Source: an uncultured Craurococcus sp. (lineage in GTDB: Bacteria; Pseudomonadota; Alphaproteobacteria; Acetobacterales; Acetobacteraceae). From it: a stretch of DNA of 45,396 nucleotides. The position numbers and the translations under genes were made by a program. The stretch covers positions 1-45,396 of the forward strand of contig CADCTD010000149.1 of assembly GCA_902805545.1 (NCBI GenBank), in the 5' to 3' direction. The notes below the pieces were generated by a model. It was not told the origin of the DNA. It was given only the letters and a program-made list of their open reading frames with translations, and did no database searches. This document shows, in pieces, positions 15,974-25,179 of the stretch (its first letter is position 1; each line of letters starts with the position of its first letter).

Positions 15974-17253
15974 CACGTCCCCCGCCGCGGCAGCAGCCGG
16001 CGCACCTCGGCGGCCATCTCGGGCAGCACCTGCTCCGGCGTCGCCCGCTGCTCCACGATGCGCGCCGTATTGTCGACGATCACCTGCGTCACCCGCACGC
16101 TGTTGGCGCCCGGGAAGGCGTACCAGGGGATCGAGATCGGCACCTGCTTCACCGCCGTCGTGTAGAGCGGGTTGTCGCGGTAGAAGGCGCCGAGCCACTG
16201 CGGGTCGTCGATGGCGATCTGGTTCATCGGGATGTAGCCGGTGTTCCTCGTCATCAGCGCGGTGCCCTCCGGGCTGGTCGAGAAGCGGAGGAACCTCCAC
16301 GCCGCCTCACGTTTCGCCGGGTCCTTCGCCGTCAGCATCCCCGCCGCGCCGCCGGTCGGCAGCCGGCCCTTCTCCGCATCGATGACCGGCATGGGCCCGG
16401 TGCGCAGCTCGAAATTCCGGCCCACCTGCTGGATCGTCCCGCGCAGCACCGCCGTCGTCCAGTACATCATGCCGAGCTTGCCGGCGGCGAAGGCCTGCTG
16501 CGCCGCATCCGTGGTGAGGTTGGCCATCCCGCCCTCCTTCACCATGCGGTCGATGAGCTTCAGGCTCTCCAGCCCCTCGCGCCCGGCGAAGCCGATGTCG
16601 CGCTCATCCTCGGTCAGCATCCGCCCGCCATGGCCGAAGAGCAGGGCTGAGAACATCCAGTCATCGCCCATCCAGCGATAGAACATCCCCTCGGTCCCGT
16701 CGCCGAGGGCCTTGATGCGGCGAGCGAGCGCAATATGCCCGGCCCAATCCGTCGGCATCCGGTCCGGGTCGCCGCCCGCGCGCCGCACCAGGTCGGCATT
16801 GTAGAAGCAGACGGGATTGGAGGCGGCGAAGGCAAGTCCCGCCTGGAAGCCGCCGAAATGCCCGAGCGCCAGCAGGTTCGGCGCATAGCCCAGCGCTGCC
16901 GGGTCGCCCTCGGCCCGCAGCAGCGGCATCAGGTCCTGCGCGATGCCCCGCTCGGCGAACAGCCGCAGCCGGTTGAGGCCCTGATAGCTGAGGTCCGGCA
17001 TCCGCCCCGCCGCCTGCTGGCGGAGGATGAGCTGCATGCCCTCCTCGTAGTTCGGCGTGGTGACGAACTCGATCTGGACGTTCGGCTCCTGCTTCGCGAA
17101 GGCCGCCGCGATCGCATCATAGCTCTCCTTGTAGATGAAGGGCTGCGCGTAATGCACGGTGATGGCGACCGGCGCCTGTGCGCGGCCGATGCGTGGCGCG
17201 GCAAGCGCCGCGGTGCCGAGCGCAAGCGTCGCGCGGCGGGTGAGCAGGGCCAT
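15973..17253 (-). CDS. ABC transporter substrate-binding protein (sugar/glycerol-phosphate type)
   Basis: A 426-residue periplasmic binding protein of the extracellular solute-binding family 1. The N-terminus 'MALLTRRATLALGTAALA' followed by 'RIGRAQA' looks like a Tat or Sec signal peptide with twin Arg and a cleavage site near residue 27. The mature part has the usual motifs: 'YEEGMQLILRQQAAGRMPD', an 'AWRFLRFSTSPEG' segment and the late 'TGYIPMNQ' stretch, all typical of carbohydrate or UgpB-like proteins. It follows the two permease genes and overlaps the phosphoesterase gene. The ligand cannot be read from the sequence; a sugar, polyol or glycerol-phosphate compound is likely. Confidence 0.88.
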   Translation of the reverse strand: MALLTRRATLALGTAALAAPRIGRAQAPVAITVHYAQPFIYKESYDAIAAAFAKQEPNVQIEFVTTPNYEEGMQLILRQQAAGRMPDLSYQGLNRLRLFAERGIAQDLMPLLRAEGDPAALGYAPNLLALGHFGGFQAGLAFAASNPVCFYNADLVRRAGGDPDRMPTDWAGHIALARRIKALGDGTEGMFYRWMGDDWMFSALLFGHGGRMLTEDERDIGFAGREGLESLKLIDRMVKEGGMANLTTDAAQQAFAAGKLGMMYWTTAVLRGTIQQVGRNFELRTGPMPVIDAEKGRLPTGGAAGMLTAKDPAKREAAWRFLRFSTSPEGTALMTRNTGYIPMNQIAIDDPQWLGAFYRDNPLYTTAVKQVPISIPWYAFPGANSVRVTQVIVDNTARIVEQRATPEQVLPEMAAEVRRLLPRRGT

Positions 17254-17268
17254 GTTCGTCTCCTTCTG

Positions 17269-18078
17269 TCAGCCTTTGAGACCGGTGGTGGCGATGCCTT
17301 CCACGAAGCGGCGCTGCGCCAGCAGGAAGGCGAGCACGAGCGGCAGCGTCATCAGCACCGCGGCCGCCATCATCGCGCCGAAATCGTCGCCCGCCTCCTC
17401 GGAGCGGAAGTACAGCACGCCGAGCGCCGGTGTCGCATGCGCATGCCCCTGCACGACGATCAGCGGCCAGAACAGGTCGTTCCAATGACTGACGACGGAA
17501 AAGATGGCGAAGGCCGTCGCCGCCGGCCAGGCATTGGGCAGCACCACGCGCCAGACGATCGACCACTCGCCCATCCCGTCCAGCCGCGCCGCATGCAGCA
17601 GGTCGTCCGGCAGCGCGCCGAAGAATTGCCGGAACAGGAAGATGGCGAAGACCGAAATGGTGAAGGGTGCGATCAGCGCGGTGTAGCTGTCGAGCAGCCC
17701 GAGCCCGCTCGCTGCCACATAGAGCGGCAGCGCCGGCACATGCGGCGGCACCAGCAATCCGAGCATCACCGCGCCGAAGGCGAGCCCCCGTCCGGGAAAG
17801 CGAAGCTTCGCCAGCGCATAGCCCGCCGGCACGGCAAAAAGCAACTGGAAGACCAGGATGCCGCCGCAGACGACGACGCCATTCCAGAGGTAGTGCAGCA
17901 CCGGCACCCTGGCCAGCACCTTTCCGTAGTTCTCCGCGGCGGCGAAATGCTCCGGCCAGAGCGACAGCGAGGCGCGGAAGATCTCGCTGACGGGCTTCAG
18001 GCTTGCGGCCACCATCCAGAGATAGGGCATCAGCACCAGAGCGCCGAGCAGCGCCAGCACCGCGATCCGCGCCGTCAT
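17269..18078 (-). CDS. ABC transporter inner-membrane permease (UgpE/MalG type)
   Basis: 269 residues with six hydrophobic segments starting at 'IAVLALLGALVLMPYLWMVA'. The ATPase-coupling (EAA-like) loop reads 'AARLDGMGEWSIVWRVVLP'. This is the second permease of a carbohydrate importer (CUT1 type), like UgpE or MalG. ATG at 18078 overlaps the stop of the first permease by ATGA. The longer in-frame start at 18120 is rejected because of that overlap. Confidence 0.88.
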   Translation of the reverse strand: MTARIAVLALLGALVLMPYLWMVAASLKPVSEIFRASLSLWPEHFAAAENYGKVLARVPVLHYLWNGVVVCGGILVFQLLFAVPAGYALAKLRFPGRGLAFGAVMLGLLVPPHVPALPLYVAASGLGLLDSYTALIAPFTISVFAIFLFRQFFGALPDDLLHAARLDGMGEWSIVWRVVLPNAWPAATAFAIFSVVSHWNDLFWPLIVVQGHAHATPALGVLYFRSEEAGDDFGAMMAAAVLMTLPLVLAFLLAQRRFVEGIATTGLKG

Positions 18079-18965
18079 GCGTAATGCACCCGGCGGTCGA
18101 GCACCCGCGTCTGCACCCACATCAGCGCCAGCACCACGGCGAGGAAGACGAGGGTGATCGCCGCCGAGTAGCCGAGCCGCAGATAGGTGAAGCCCTGCTG
18201 GTACATGGTGAAGAGCAGTACCTCGGAAGCCTTGTTCGGCCCGCCCTGGGTCAGCACCGCCACCGTGTCGAAGACGCGGAGCGAGCGGATCATGCTGATC
18301 GTCAGCACGAAGAGCGTCGTCGGCCCGAGCAGCGGCCAGGTGACGAGCCGGAACCGGTCGAAGGCCGACCGCGCCCCATCCACCTGGGCGGCGGCGTAAA
18401 GCTCGCGCGGGATGGCGGTCAGCCCCGCCATGAACAGCACCATGTTGAAGCCGATGCTCTCCCAGGTGCCGATGGCGGCAAGGCTCAGCAGCACCGTGTC
18501 GGAGGAGGAGAGCCAGAACGGCGTGCCCAACCCCATCGCCCTGAGCGCCGCATTCACCGGCCCGATGGTCGGGTGCAGCAGGTATTGCCAGGCCGCTGCC
18601 ATGGCGACGGTCAGCGAGACCACGGGGAGGAAGAACACGGCGCGGAAGAGGGCCCGTCCCCTCGCCCCCGCTTCCACCAGCAGGGCGAGCCCGAGGCCTC
18701 CGAGGATCGAGGCAGGCGTCACCAGCCCGACATAGATGAGCGTGTTCCGCACCGAGACGCCGAAGCCCCGGTCCGCCAGCATCTCGCGGAAATTGTCGAG
18801 CCCGATCCAGCCGAGCACCGGCGCCCCGAGCTCATAGTCGCTGAAGGCGAGCAGTACCGTCGCGAGAGTCGGCAGCAGCAGCAGCAGCAGATAGGCGATG
18901 CCCGCCGGCAGCGTCATCAGCGCCCCGGCGATCGCCTCGCCGGCCAGTTGCGACCGCTGCCTCAC
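18075..18965 (-). CDS. ABC transporter inner-membrane permease (UgpA/MalF type)
   Basis: 296 residues with six predicted membrane helices, beginning near 'GALMTLPAGIAYLLLLL'. The coupling loop is 'AAQVDGARSAFDRFRLVTWP', a clear EAA motif with the conserved Gly and Pro. It pairs with the next gene to form the membrane channel. ATG at 18965 overlaps the stop codon of the ATPase gene by ATGA, and its own stop overlaps the next permease in the same way. The operon order ATPase, permease, permease, binding protein, phosphoesterase is thus translationally coupled for most of its length. Confidence 0.88.
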   Translation of the reverse strand: MRQRSQLAGEAIAGALMTLPAGIAYLLLLLLPTLATVLLAFSDYELGAPVLGWIGLDNFREMLADRGFGVSVRNTLIYVGLVTPASILGGLGLALLVEAGARGRALFRAVFFLPVVSLTVAMAAAWQYLLHPTIGPVNAALRAMGLGTPFWLSSSDTVLLSLAAIGTWESIGFNMVLFMAGLTAIPRELYAAAQVDGARSAFDRFRLVTWPLLGPTTLFVLTISMIRSLRVFDTVAVLTQGGPNKASEVLLFTMYQQGFTYLRLGYSAAITLVFLAVVLALMWVQTRVLDRRVHYA

Positions 18966-20098
18966 GCCGTCACCAGCCTGGCATCCGCCCGTGCCGCCAC
19001 CCGCTTGCCATCGGCACCGAAGAGGAGCGCCCGCTCCGGCGCGAAGCCGAGCCGGAGCGCTGCCCCCGGCTGCACCTTCTCCCGCGCCTCCGGCTCCAGC
19101 CGCGCGATCACCGCCGCCCCATCCGGCGCGTGGCGGGCATGCAGCAGCAGCCCGTCGCCGAGGAATTCCAGATGCTCGGCAATGACCGGCAAGCCTTCCT
19201 GTGCGAGACGCAGTGCTTCCGGCCGCAGTGCCAGCGTCAGCGCGCTATGGGCTTGCGCACGAAGGCCGACCGGCAGCCCCGCGACATCGACCCGTCCCTC
19301 CGCATCTGCCGTGGCCGCCAGCATGTTGATGCGCGGCGAGCCGATGAAGGTGGCGACCTGCAAGCTGGCCGGATCGGCATAGATCGCTTCCGGGGAGGAT
19401 ATCTGCAGCAGCGCGCCGTCCATCATCACCGCGACCTTGTCCGCCATGGTCAGGGCCTCGGCCTGGTCGTGGGTGACGTAGAGCGTGGCGACACCGGCGG
19501 CGCGGTGGATCTCCACGATCTCCCGTCGTGTCTGCACCCTCAGCGCGGCATCGAGGTTGGAGAGCGGCTCATCCATCAGGAAGGCCGCCGGCCTTCGGAC
19601 GATGGCCCGCGCCAGCGCGACACGCTGCCGTTGCCCGCCGGACAGTTCCATCGGCCGCCGATCGAGCAGGGGCGCGAGGCCGAGCGGCGCTGCGGCCCGC
19701 TCCACCTCCGACGCGATCGCCCTTCGCCTGGCCCGCGCCCCAGGCAGCAGCCCGCCCAGCACGGGCAGGCGCTGGACGGCCGAAAGCCGCCGCATCGCCA
19801 GGGGTACGGCGATGTTCTCGCGTACCGTCAGGTGCGGATAGAGCGCGTAGGACTGGAAGACCATCGCAACGTCGCGCTCGGCCGGCGGAAGCCGCGTTAC
19901 CGCGCGCCCGCCGATGGTGATGTCGCCAGAGTCCGCCGTCTCGATCCCGGCGATGATGCGCATGAGGGTGGTCTTGCCGCAGCCGGAAGGCCCGACAAGG
20001 GCCACGAATTCGCCCGGCTCGACCGTGAGCGATACGTCGCGCAGCACCACCGTAGCTCCGAACCGCTTCCCGATCCCGGTGATGGTGATGCCGGCCAC
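18962..20098 (-). CDS. ABC transporter ATP-binding protein (UgpC/MalK type)
   Basis: With a GTG start at 20098 the protein has 378 residues, the normal length for this family. AAGGAG stands 5 bases before the GTG, while the longer frame upstream lacks a good site. Walker A is 'GPSGCGKTT', the signature is 'LSGGQRQR' and Walker B is 'AFLMDEPLSNLD', with the switch His in 'VTHDQ'. The C-terminal third is the regulatory OB-fold (TOBE) found in MalK and UgpC. An insertion between the Q-loop and signature ('AVQRLPVLGGLLPGARARRR') is longer than usual. It energises the importer encoded by the following three genes. Confidence 0.88.
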   Translation of the reverse strand: MAGITITGIGKRFGATVVLRDVSLTVEPGEFVALVGPSGCGKTTLMRIIAGIETADSGDITIGGRAVTRLPPAERDVAMVFQSYALYPHLTVRENIAVPLAMRRLSAVQRLPVLGGLLPGARARRRAIASEVERAAAPLGLAPLLDRRPMELSGGQRQRVALARAIVRRPAAFLMDEPLSNLDAALRVQTRREIVEIHRAAGVATLYVTHDQAEALTMADKVAVMMDGALLQISSPEAIYADPASLQVATFIGSPRINMLAATADAEGRVDVAGLPVGLRAQAHSALTLALRPEALRLAQEGLPVIAEHLEFLGDGLLLHARHAPDGAAVIARLEPEAREKVQPGAALRLGFAPERALLFGADGKRVAARADARLVTA

Positions 20099-20399
20099 GC
20101 CTGCTCCTTCCGCCAAGTGCCAGGCCGCCTCTAGGAGTTGCCGGTGACAGTGGCGTTCCGGATCGATGAAATTTTGATTGCGCCCGGCTCGCCTGAACCG
20201 CTCCTGTCCGACCGGCGCCTGGGCGCTTGCTCGCGGTGCAACCCCGTCCAGCCGGGGAAGCAACCTGGCTTCCCCGGCGCCAGCATTGCAGGACCGGGGC
20301 GGCGTCGCCTCGGTTCCAGCCGGCCAGCACGGCGCAAGGTCTCGGGGCATCTGGCCAAGGGCGGGCACCTTGGCGGCTGCGGAGGAGGCGAGGTTCCGC
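20099..20399. other. Intergenic region between the exporter gene and the importer operon
   Basis: About 300 bp with no supported gene. It holds the strong hairpin at 20251-20278, and AT-richer sequence near 20165-20180 that may be the importer promoter. The importer's ribosome-binding site AAGGAG is at about 20104-20109. Confidence 0.45.
20251..20278 (-). terminator. Perfect 10-bp stem hairpin, likely terminator of the ABC exporter gene
   Basis: GCCGGGGAAG at 20251-20260 and CTTCCCCGGC at 20269-20278 form a perfect 10-bp stem with an 8-base loop, 120 bp past the stop of the exporter gene. No T-run follows, so termination would not be of the classical intrinsic kind. Confidence 0.4.
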
Positions 20400-22133
20400 T
20401 CAGGTCGCCGAGGGGCTTCGATCGGCGAACTGCGCGCCATGCAGGCCCCGGTAGATCCCGCCGGCCGCCAGCAATTCCCGGTGCGAGCCCTGCTCCACGA
20501 TGCCCTGTTCGGTGACTACCAGGATGCGGTCGGCATTGCGGATGGTCGCAAGGCGATGAGCGATGACCAGGGAGGTGCGCCCTTCCGCCAACTCCGCCAG
20601 GGATTGCTGGATCGCCTGCTCGGTTGCGGTATCGAGCGCCGATGTCGCTTCGTCGAGGATCAGGATGGGCGGATTCCTGAGGAAGATGCGTGCAATGGCC
20701 AGACGCTGCTTCTGGCCGCCGGAGAGCCTTACGCCCCGCTCGCCAATGGGCGTATCCAGCCCCTGCGGAAGCTCGTCGATCAGGGCCTCCAGGCGTGCCC
20801 GCCGGGCAGCCTCGCGGATGTCGCCGTCGCCGGCTCCCAGCCGGCCATAGGCGATGTTGTCGCGGATCGTGCCCGCGAAGAGGAAGACATCCTGCTGCAC
20901 GATGCCGATCTGTCCGCGGAGGGAGGCGAGCGTCATGTCGCGGATGTCGATGCCGTCGATGGTGATCCGCCCCGCCTCCAGCTCGTAGAAGCGCGGCAGG
21001 AGCGAACAGATGGTGGTCTTGCCCGCGCCCGACGGGCCGACCAGCGCAACCGTCTGCCCCGCCGGAATGGCGAGGTCGAGCGACCGCAGCACGGGCCGGC
21101 CCGGCGCATAGCCGAAGGTCACGCCCTCGAAGCGCACATCCCCGCGCAGCGGTGGCGCCGCTACGGCGCCGGGGCGGTCGGCGATGTCGGGGGTTTCGGC
21201 GAGCAGCGCCAGATAGCTGCGGAAGCCGGCGATGCCACGCGGATAGGTCTCGATGACGGCGCTGATCTTCTCCAGCGGCCGGTAGAACACGCCGACCAGC
21301 AGCAGGAAGGCGACGAAGTCGCCGGTCGAGAGGCCGCCGCGCACGATCAGCCAGGCACCGGCCAGCATCACCAGAAGTTGCACCAGCCGCATGCCGAGAT
21401 AGTTCAGCGTCATGCTCGCGGCCATGATGCGATAGGCGTCGAGCTTGGTGCGCCGGTACTTCTCGTTATCCGCGCTGAAGAGCCGGCGTTCATGCGCCTC
21501 GTTGGCGAAGGCCTTGACCACGCGGATGCCGCCGACAGCCTCCTCGATACGCGCGTTGAAGGCGCCGACCCGGCCGAATTGCGCCTGCCAGTTCTGCGTC
21601 ATGCGGCCACCGTAATGGGCGACGACCCAGCCGATGACCGGCACGATGATGGCGGTGAGGATGGCCAGCGGCGGGCTCACCACCACCATCAGCACGAAGG
21701 CGCCGAGGAAGGTCAGCACCGCGATCAGCAGGTCCTCCGGCCCGTGATGCGCGACCTCGCCGATATCCTCCAGGTTCTTGGTCACCCGCCCGACCAGGTG
21801 CCCGGTCTTCTGGTTGTCGTAGAAGCGGTGCGACAGGCGCATCAGGTGGTCGAAGGCGTGGCGGCGCAGTTCCGTCTCGATGGCGATGCCCAGCACATGG
21901 CCCCAGTAGTTCACCACCGCCATCAGCCCGGCATTGAGGAGGTAGACGCTGAGCAGGCCAAGCACGGCGAGGACGATCAGCTGCATGTCCTGCTGCGGCA
22001 GCAGATGGTCGATGAAGGCCCGCACCGCCATCGGGAAACCGAGCTCCAGCATCCCGGACAGCGCGGCGCAGCCGAAGTCGAGCCCGACGAGGCGCAGATG
22101 CGGCCGGTAGAATTGGGCGAACTGCCTCAGCAT
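20400..22133 (-). CDS. ABC exporter, fused membrane and ATPase domains (MsbA/YwjA-like)
   Basis: A 577-residue half-transporter. The N-terminal 300 residues form a six-helix exporter domain; the coupling region shows 'RLSHRFYDNQKTGHLVGRV' and 'ARIEEAVGGIRVVKAFANE', typical of the type IV exporter fold. The C-terminal ATPase has Walker A 'GPSGAGKTT', the signature 'LSGGQKQR', Walker B 'ILILDEATSALD' and the His switch 'IAHRLAT'. It would act as a homodimer exporting lipids or drugs; closest in style are MsbA and the YwjA/BmrA group. It stands alone between two intergenic gaps and is not obviously linked to the ars genes upstream. Confidence 0.9.
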   Translation of the reverse strand: MLRQFAQFYRPHLRLVGLDFGCAALSGMLELGFPMAVRAFIDHLLPQQDMQLIVLAVLGLLSVYLLNAGLMAVVNYWGHVLGIAIETELRRHAFDHLMRLSHRFYDNQKTGHLVGRVTKNLEDIGEVAHHGPEDLLIAVLTFLGAFVLMVVVSPPLAILTAIIVPVIGWVVAHYGGRMTQNWQAQFGRVGAFNARIEEAVGGIRVVKAFANEAHERRLFSADNEKYRRTKLDAYRIMAASMTLNYLGMRLVQLLVMLAGAWLIVRGGLSTGDFVAFLLLVGVFYRPLEKISAVIETYPRGIAGFRSYLALLAETPDIADRPGAVAAPPLRGDVRFEGVTFGYAPGRPVLRSLDLAIPAGQTVALVGPSGAGKTTICSLLPRFYELEAGRITIDGIDIRDMTLASLRGQIGIVQQDVFLFAGTIRDNIAYGRLGAGDGDIREAARRARLEALIDELPQGLDTPIGERGVRLSGGQKQRLAIARIFLRNPPILILDEATSALDTATEQAIQQSLAELAEGRTSLVIAHRLATIRNADRILVVTEQGIVEQGSHRELLAAGGIYRGLHGAQFADRSPSAT

Positions 22134-22414
22134 GGTGGTGTCCCGTTCGGTAGGTGCCGCTGCGGCGGCACATGCGGCTGGCCCGTCTCAGCGTCGTGCG
22201 ATGCGGGCCTCGATCCCGGCGGCCTCGACCGGCATGGCCGGCGTCAATACCGCCACCGGCACGCCATTGCCATGGACGCGGTCCTGCAGCATCCCGACAT
22301 CCGGTCCGTTTCGGCCGCCGCAGCCATGGGGGCCGTTCCGTGAGGACGAGCTGAAGGGCTGCGGTTGCCCCGCCGCCCCGGCCTATCGCATGGACAGCAG
22401 GGGGGGCTGCCCGA
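22134..22414. other. Intergenic region with one short minus-strand frame
   Basis: About 280 bp between the MFS gene and the exporter gene. A 34-codon minus-strand frame (22292 down to 22188) reads 'MLQDRVHGNGVPVAVLTPAM...', which looks protein-like but is too short to name. It may be the tail of a lost gene. Nothing else was seen. Confidence 0.3.
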
Positions 22415-23662
22415 TCAGCCCGGCCCGCTCGAATGCGGTGCCGAAGGAGCGACCCGCCCGGCTGCCGAGGCTGGCGGCCCCGGCTGCAGGACCAGCAGCG
22501 CGATGAAGGCGGACAGGCAGCAGGCGGCGGAGAGAGCGACGGAGCCGGCGCCATACCAATCGATCATCACCCCGAACAGGAACGGCGCGCAGGCCTGCAC
22601 GAAGCGCGATGGCGCACCGATCAGCCCCTGCCGCCGGCCGTAGCCCTCCGGGCCGAAGATGGCGAGCGGCAGCGTACCCTTGACGATGGTCAGCACGCCG
22701 TTGCCGGCCCCGTGCAGCAGCGTGAAGGCAGCGGCCGCCGGCGCACCGATGAGGAGCAGAGCCGCCGCGCCGACCGGATGCGCGATGCAAGCCAGGCGCG
22801 CCGAGATCAGCGGATGTGTCCGGCGGAGGAAGCCGAACTCGGCCACGCGTGCCGCCACCTGGGCCGGCCCGACAAGGGCCGCCGCCGCGACCGCCGCCGT
22901 CGGCGTGGCGCCGGCGGCTTCGAGCAGGCGCGGAAGATGCGCGGCCATGGCGCCGGTCACGAACCAGGCCGCCGAGAAGACGAATGCGAGCAGCGCCATC
23001 GCATGCCGGGGTGCCTCATTCCCCGCGGCCGGCGCCCCCGCCTGGCTCTCGGTCACGGCAGGGGCGGCGGCCGGGTCGGGCGTGCCTGGGATCAGGAATC
23101 GGTTGAGCGGCAATCCGAGACAGAGCTGCAGCGCCGCCCAGATCAGGCAGGCGCCGCGCCAGCCGAACTGCGCCTCGAACAGCGCGGAGAGGGGCCAGCC
23201 GACCGTGCTGGCAAACCCGGCGATCAGGGTGATGCCGGTGATCGGGTTTCGTGCGTCGCGGCCGTAGAGATGGGTGAGGGTCGCGAAGGCGGCGTCGTAG
23301 AGGCCCATCGCCATGCCCACGCCGAGCACCAGCCAACCGGCCGCCAGCAGCCACAGATTGCCGGCAATGCCCATCAGGGCCAGGCCGATGGCGAAGACGA
23401 GGTTGGACAGGGCCAGCACGCCGCGCCCGCCGCGCGCGTCGATGGCGCGGCCGGCGGCCGGGCCGAGCAAGGCCGAGACGATCAGCGCCGCCGAGAAGGC
23501 ACCGAAGACCCACGCGGACGATACCCCGAACTCACGGGCCATCGGGCCCGCAAGGACCGCCGGAAGGTAGTAGGTGGAGCCCCAGGCGAGCGTCTGTGCC
23601 GTCCCGAGCGCGGCGACGACGCCGGCCCTCCGTCGCACCTGCGGCGGCGCCGGTGCGCTCAC
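22415..23662 (-). CDS. MFS transporter, ArsK-like efflux candidate
   Basis: With a GTG start at 23662 the protein has 415 residues and about 12 hydrophobic segments. The opening 'TAQTLAWGSTYYLPAVLAGP' and 'GPAAGRAIDARGGRG' loop are typical of the MFS group often found in arsenic-resistance loci. GTG overlaps the stop of the flavoprotein gene by four bases (GTGA), so the two are translationally coupled. The longer frame upstream lies wholly inside the flavoprotein gene. Its position behind ArsR and a Cys-rich flavoprotein points to export of trivalent arsenicals or antimonite, which is the reported role of ArsK. The substrate is inferred from context only. Confidence 0.82.
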   Translation of the reverse strand: MSAPAPPQVRRRAGVVAALGTAQTLAWGSTYYLPAVLAGPMAREFGVSSAWVFGAFSAALIVSALLGPAAGRAIDARGGRGVLALSNLVFAIGLALMGIAGNLWLLAAGWLVLGVGMAMGLYDAAFATLTHLYGRDARNPITGITLIAGFASTVGWPLSALFEAQFGWRGACLIWAALQLCLGLPLNRFLIPGTPDPAAAPAVTESQAGAPAAGNEAPRHAMALLAFVFSAAWFVTGAMAAHLPRLLEAAGATPTAAVAAAALVGPAQVAARVAEFGFLRRTHPLISARLACIAHPVGAAALLLIGAPAAAAFTLLHGAGNGVLTIVKGTLPLAIFGPEGYGRRQGLIGAPSRFVQACAPFLFGVMIDWYGAGSVALSAACCLSAFIALLVLQPGPPASAAGRVAPSAPHSSGPG

Positions 23663-25119
23663 CCGCAGCAGCCCTTCGCAGCCGGCGGCACCGAGGGACG
23701 GGGAGGGGATGCCGGCCCGCAGCAGCCCGGGGCCTCCCGTGCCGCCGCGGCGGTCGGAAGGCAGCAGGCAGGGTCCTGGGCCGCCTCCGCCACCACCGCC
23801 GGGCTGCCGCACACGCCGGTCTCCGGCAACTCCAGCTCAACCCGGCGTGCCGCTTCCTCGTCGCCGGCCAGGTAGGCCGCAACCGAGCGCGCCTGCTCAT
23901 GGCCGGTCGCCAGCAGGAAGGTTGGTGCGCGGCCATAGGACTTCATGCCGATCAGGAACAGGCCCGGCTCGGGTTGCGCCAGCTCATGGGCGCCATGCGG
24001 GCGTACCGTGCCGCAGGAATGGAGGTTCGGGTCAATCAGCGGTGCCAGGGCTCTTGGGCAATCAAGCGCCGGATCGAGGTCGGTCCGCAGCTCGGCCAGG
24101 AAGCGGGTATCCGGCTTCAGGCCGGCTGCCACGATCACCGCGTCCGCCTGCAGGCTGCGCTGCTCCTGGCCGCTCTCGCCAGTGACCAGAAGCGTGCTTC
24201 CCGTCGGCTCGATGATATCGACGGTGAAGGGGGCGGCGATCTCGAGGGCACCGCGCTCGACCAGCTGGCGCAGGCGGGTGCCGACCGCCCCACGCGCCGC
24301 GAGCTGGTCGGCAGCACCGCCGCCGTAAGCCCGCGTCAGATGCCCGCGCGTGCGCAGCGCCCACACGATCCGTGTACCCGGTGCCTGCTCCTGCAGCCGG
24401 GCGAGGTCGATCAACGTGCCGGCAGCCGAGTGGCCGCTGCCGATCACCAGCACGCGCTTGCCGGCATAACGCTCCCGTGCCGCACCGAGCACATCCGGCA
24501 TGCCGTAATGGAGCCGCCCCGCAGCAGCGGCGTCACGCTCGCCGATGGCCGGCAGGCCACTCCCGCCGGCCGGGCTGGGCGAGGACCAGGTTCCGGACGC
24601 ATCGATCACCGCGCAGGCGAAAAGGCGGCTTTCTCGGCCGTCCCTCGCAGAGACACGCACCTCGAAGGGCTGCTGCTCGCGGCCTGCGCTGCGCACCTTG
24701 CCGTTGCCGACGCGCGCCACGCCGGTCACGCGCACCCCAAGCCTAAGCCTGCCGGCCAACTCGGGGGTGCGGCTCAGCGGATCGAGATAGGCCTCCGCCA
24801 ATTCCTGGCCGGTCGGGTAGGCATCGCCATCCGGTGGCGTCCAGCCATGCCGCTCCAGCAGCGCCCGCGCCGCACGGTCGATATTGTAGGTCCAGGGCGA
24901 GACCATCGGCACATGGCCCCAGTCCCGCACGGCCGCACCCGGCTGGCGGCCTGCCTCCAGGACGAGCGGCTCCAGCCCTCGCTCGAGGAGATGCGCAGCG
25001 GCGGCGAGCCCAACCGGCCCGCCGCCGATGATGATGACCGGCAGCCGATCCAGCGCCGGCCGGCGCTCATGGAGCGGGGCGGCGGAGGCAAGGACCTCGG
25101 GCGGGGTGACGATATCCAC
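23659..25119 (-). CDS. FAD/NAD(P)-binding flavoprotein with seven-cysteine C-terminal tail (ArsO-like)
   Basis: A 486-residue protein with two dinucleotide-binding motifs, 'VIIIGGGPVGLAAA' near the N-terminus (FAD) and 'VLVIGSGHSAAGT' near the middle (NADPH), as in flavin monooxygenase-like proteins. The last 57 residues are low in structure and rich in Cys and Pro, with one single Cys and three CC pairs ('GVCGSP', 'DPACCLP', 'APGCCGP', 'AKGCCG'). Paired cysteines bind As(III) tightly, so the tail may hold the substrate or sense it. I choose GTG 25119 because AGGAG stands 7 bases upstream; an in-frame ATG at 25179 directly follows the arsR stop but has no good site. It sits between arsR and an MFS gene. 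Reaction unknown; oxidation of an arsenical is the working guess. Confidence 0.8.
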   Translation of the reverse strand: MDIVTPPEVLASAAPLHERRPALDRLPVIIIGGGPVGLAAAAHLLERGLEPLVLEAGRQPGAAVRDWGHVPMVSPWTYNIDRAARALLERHGWTPPDGDAYPTGQELAEAYLDPLSRTPELAGRLRLGVRVTGVARVGNGKVRSAGREQQPFEVRVSARDGRESRLFACAVIDASGTWSSPSPAGGSGLPAIGERDAAAAGRLHYGMPDVLGAARERYAGKRVLVIGSGHSAAGTLIDLARLQEQAPGTRIVWALRTRGHLTRAYGGGAADQLAARGAVGTRLRQLVERGALEIAAPFTVDIIEPTGSTLLVTGESGQEQRSLQADAVIVAAGLKPDTRFLAELRTDLDPALDCPRALAPLIDPNLHSCGTVRPHGAHELAQPEPGLFLIGMKSYGRAPTFLLATGHEQARSVAAYLAGDEEAARRVELELPETGVCGSPAVVAEAAQDPACCLPTAAAAREAPGCCGPASPPRPSVPPAAKGCCG

Positions 25120-25179
25120 GACACGTCTCCTGCTTCCGTCTTTTACAAATCTCGCAATTAGAGATCCTGAGACGGCCAT

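Noticed and set aside
16735-18084. Long plus-strand frames over the ABC importer genes
   Set aside because: They are Arg/His/Gln-rich, lack motifs and lie antisense to well-supported coupled genes.
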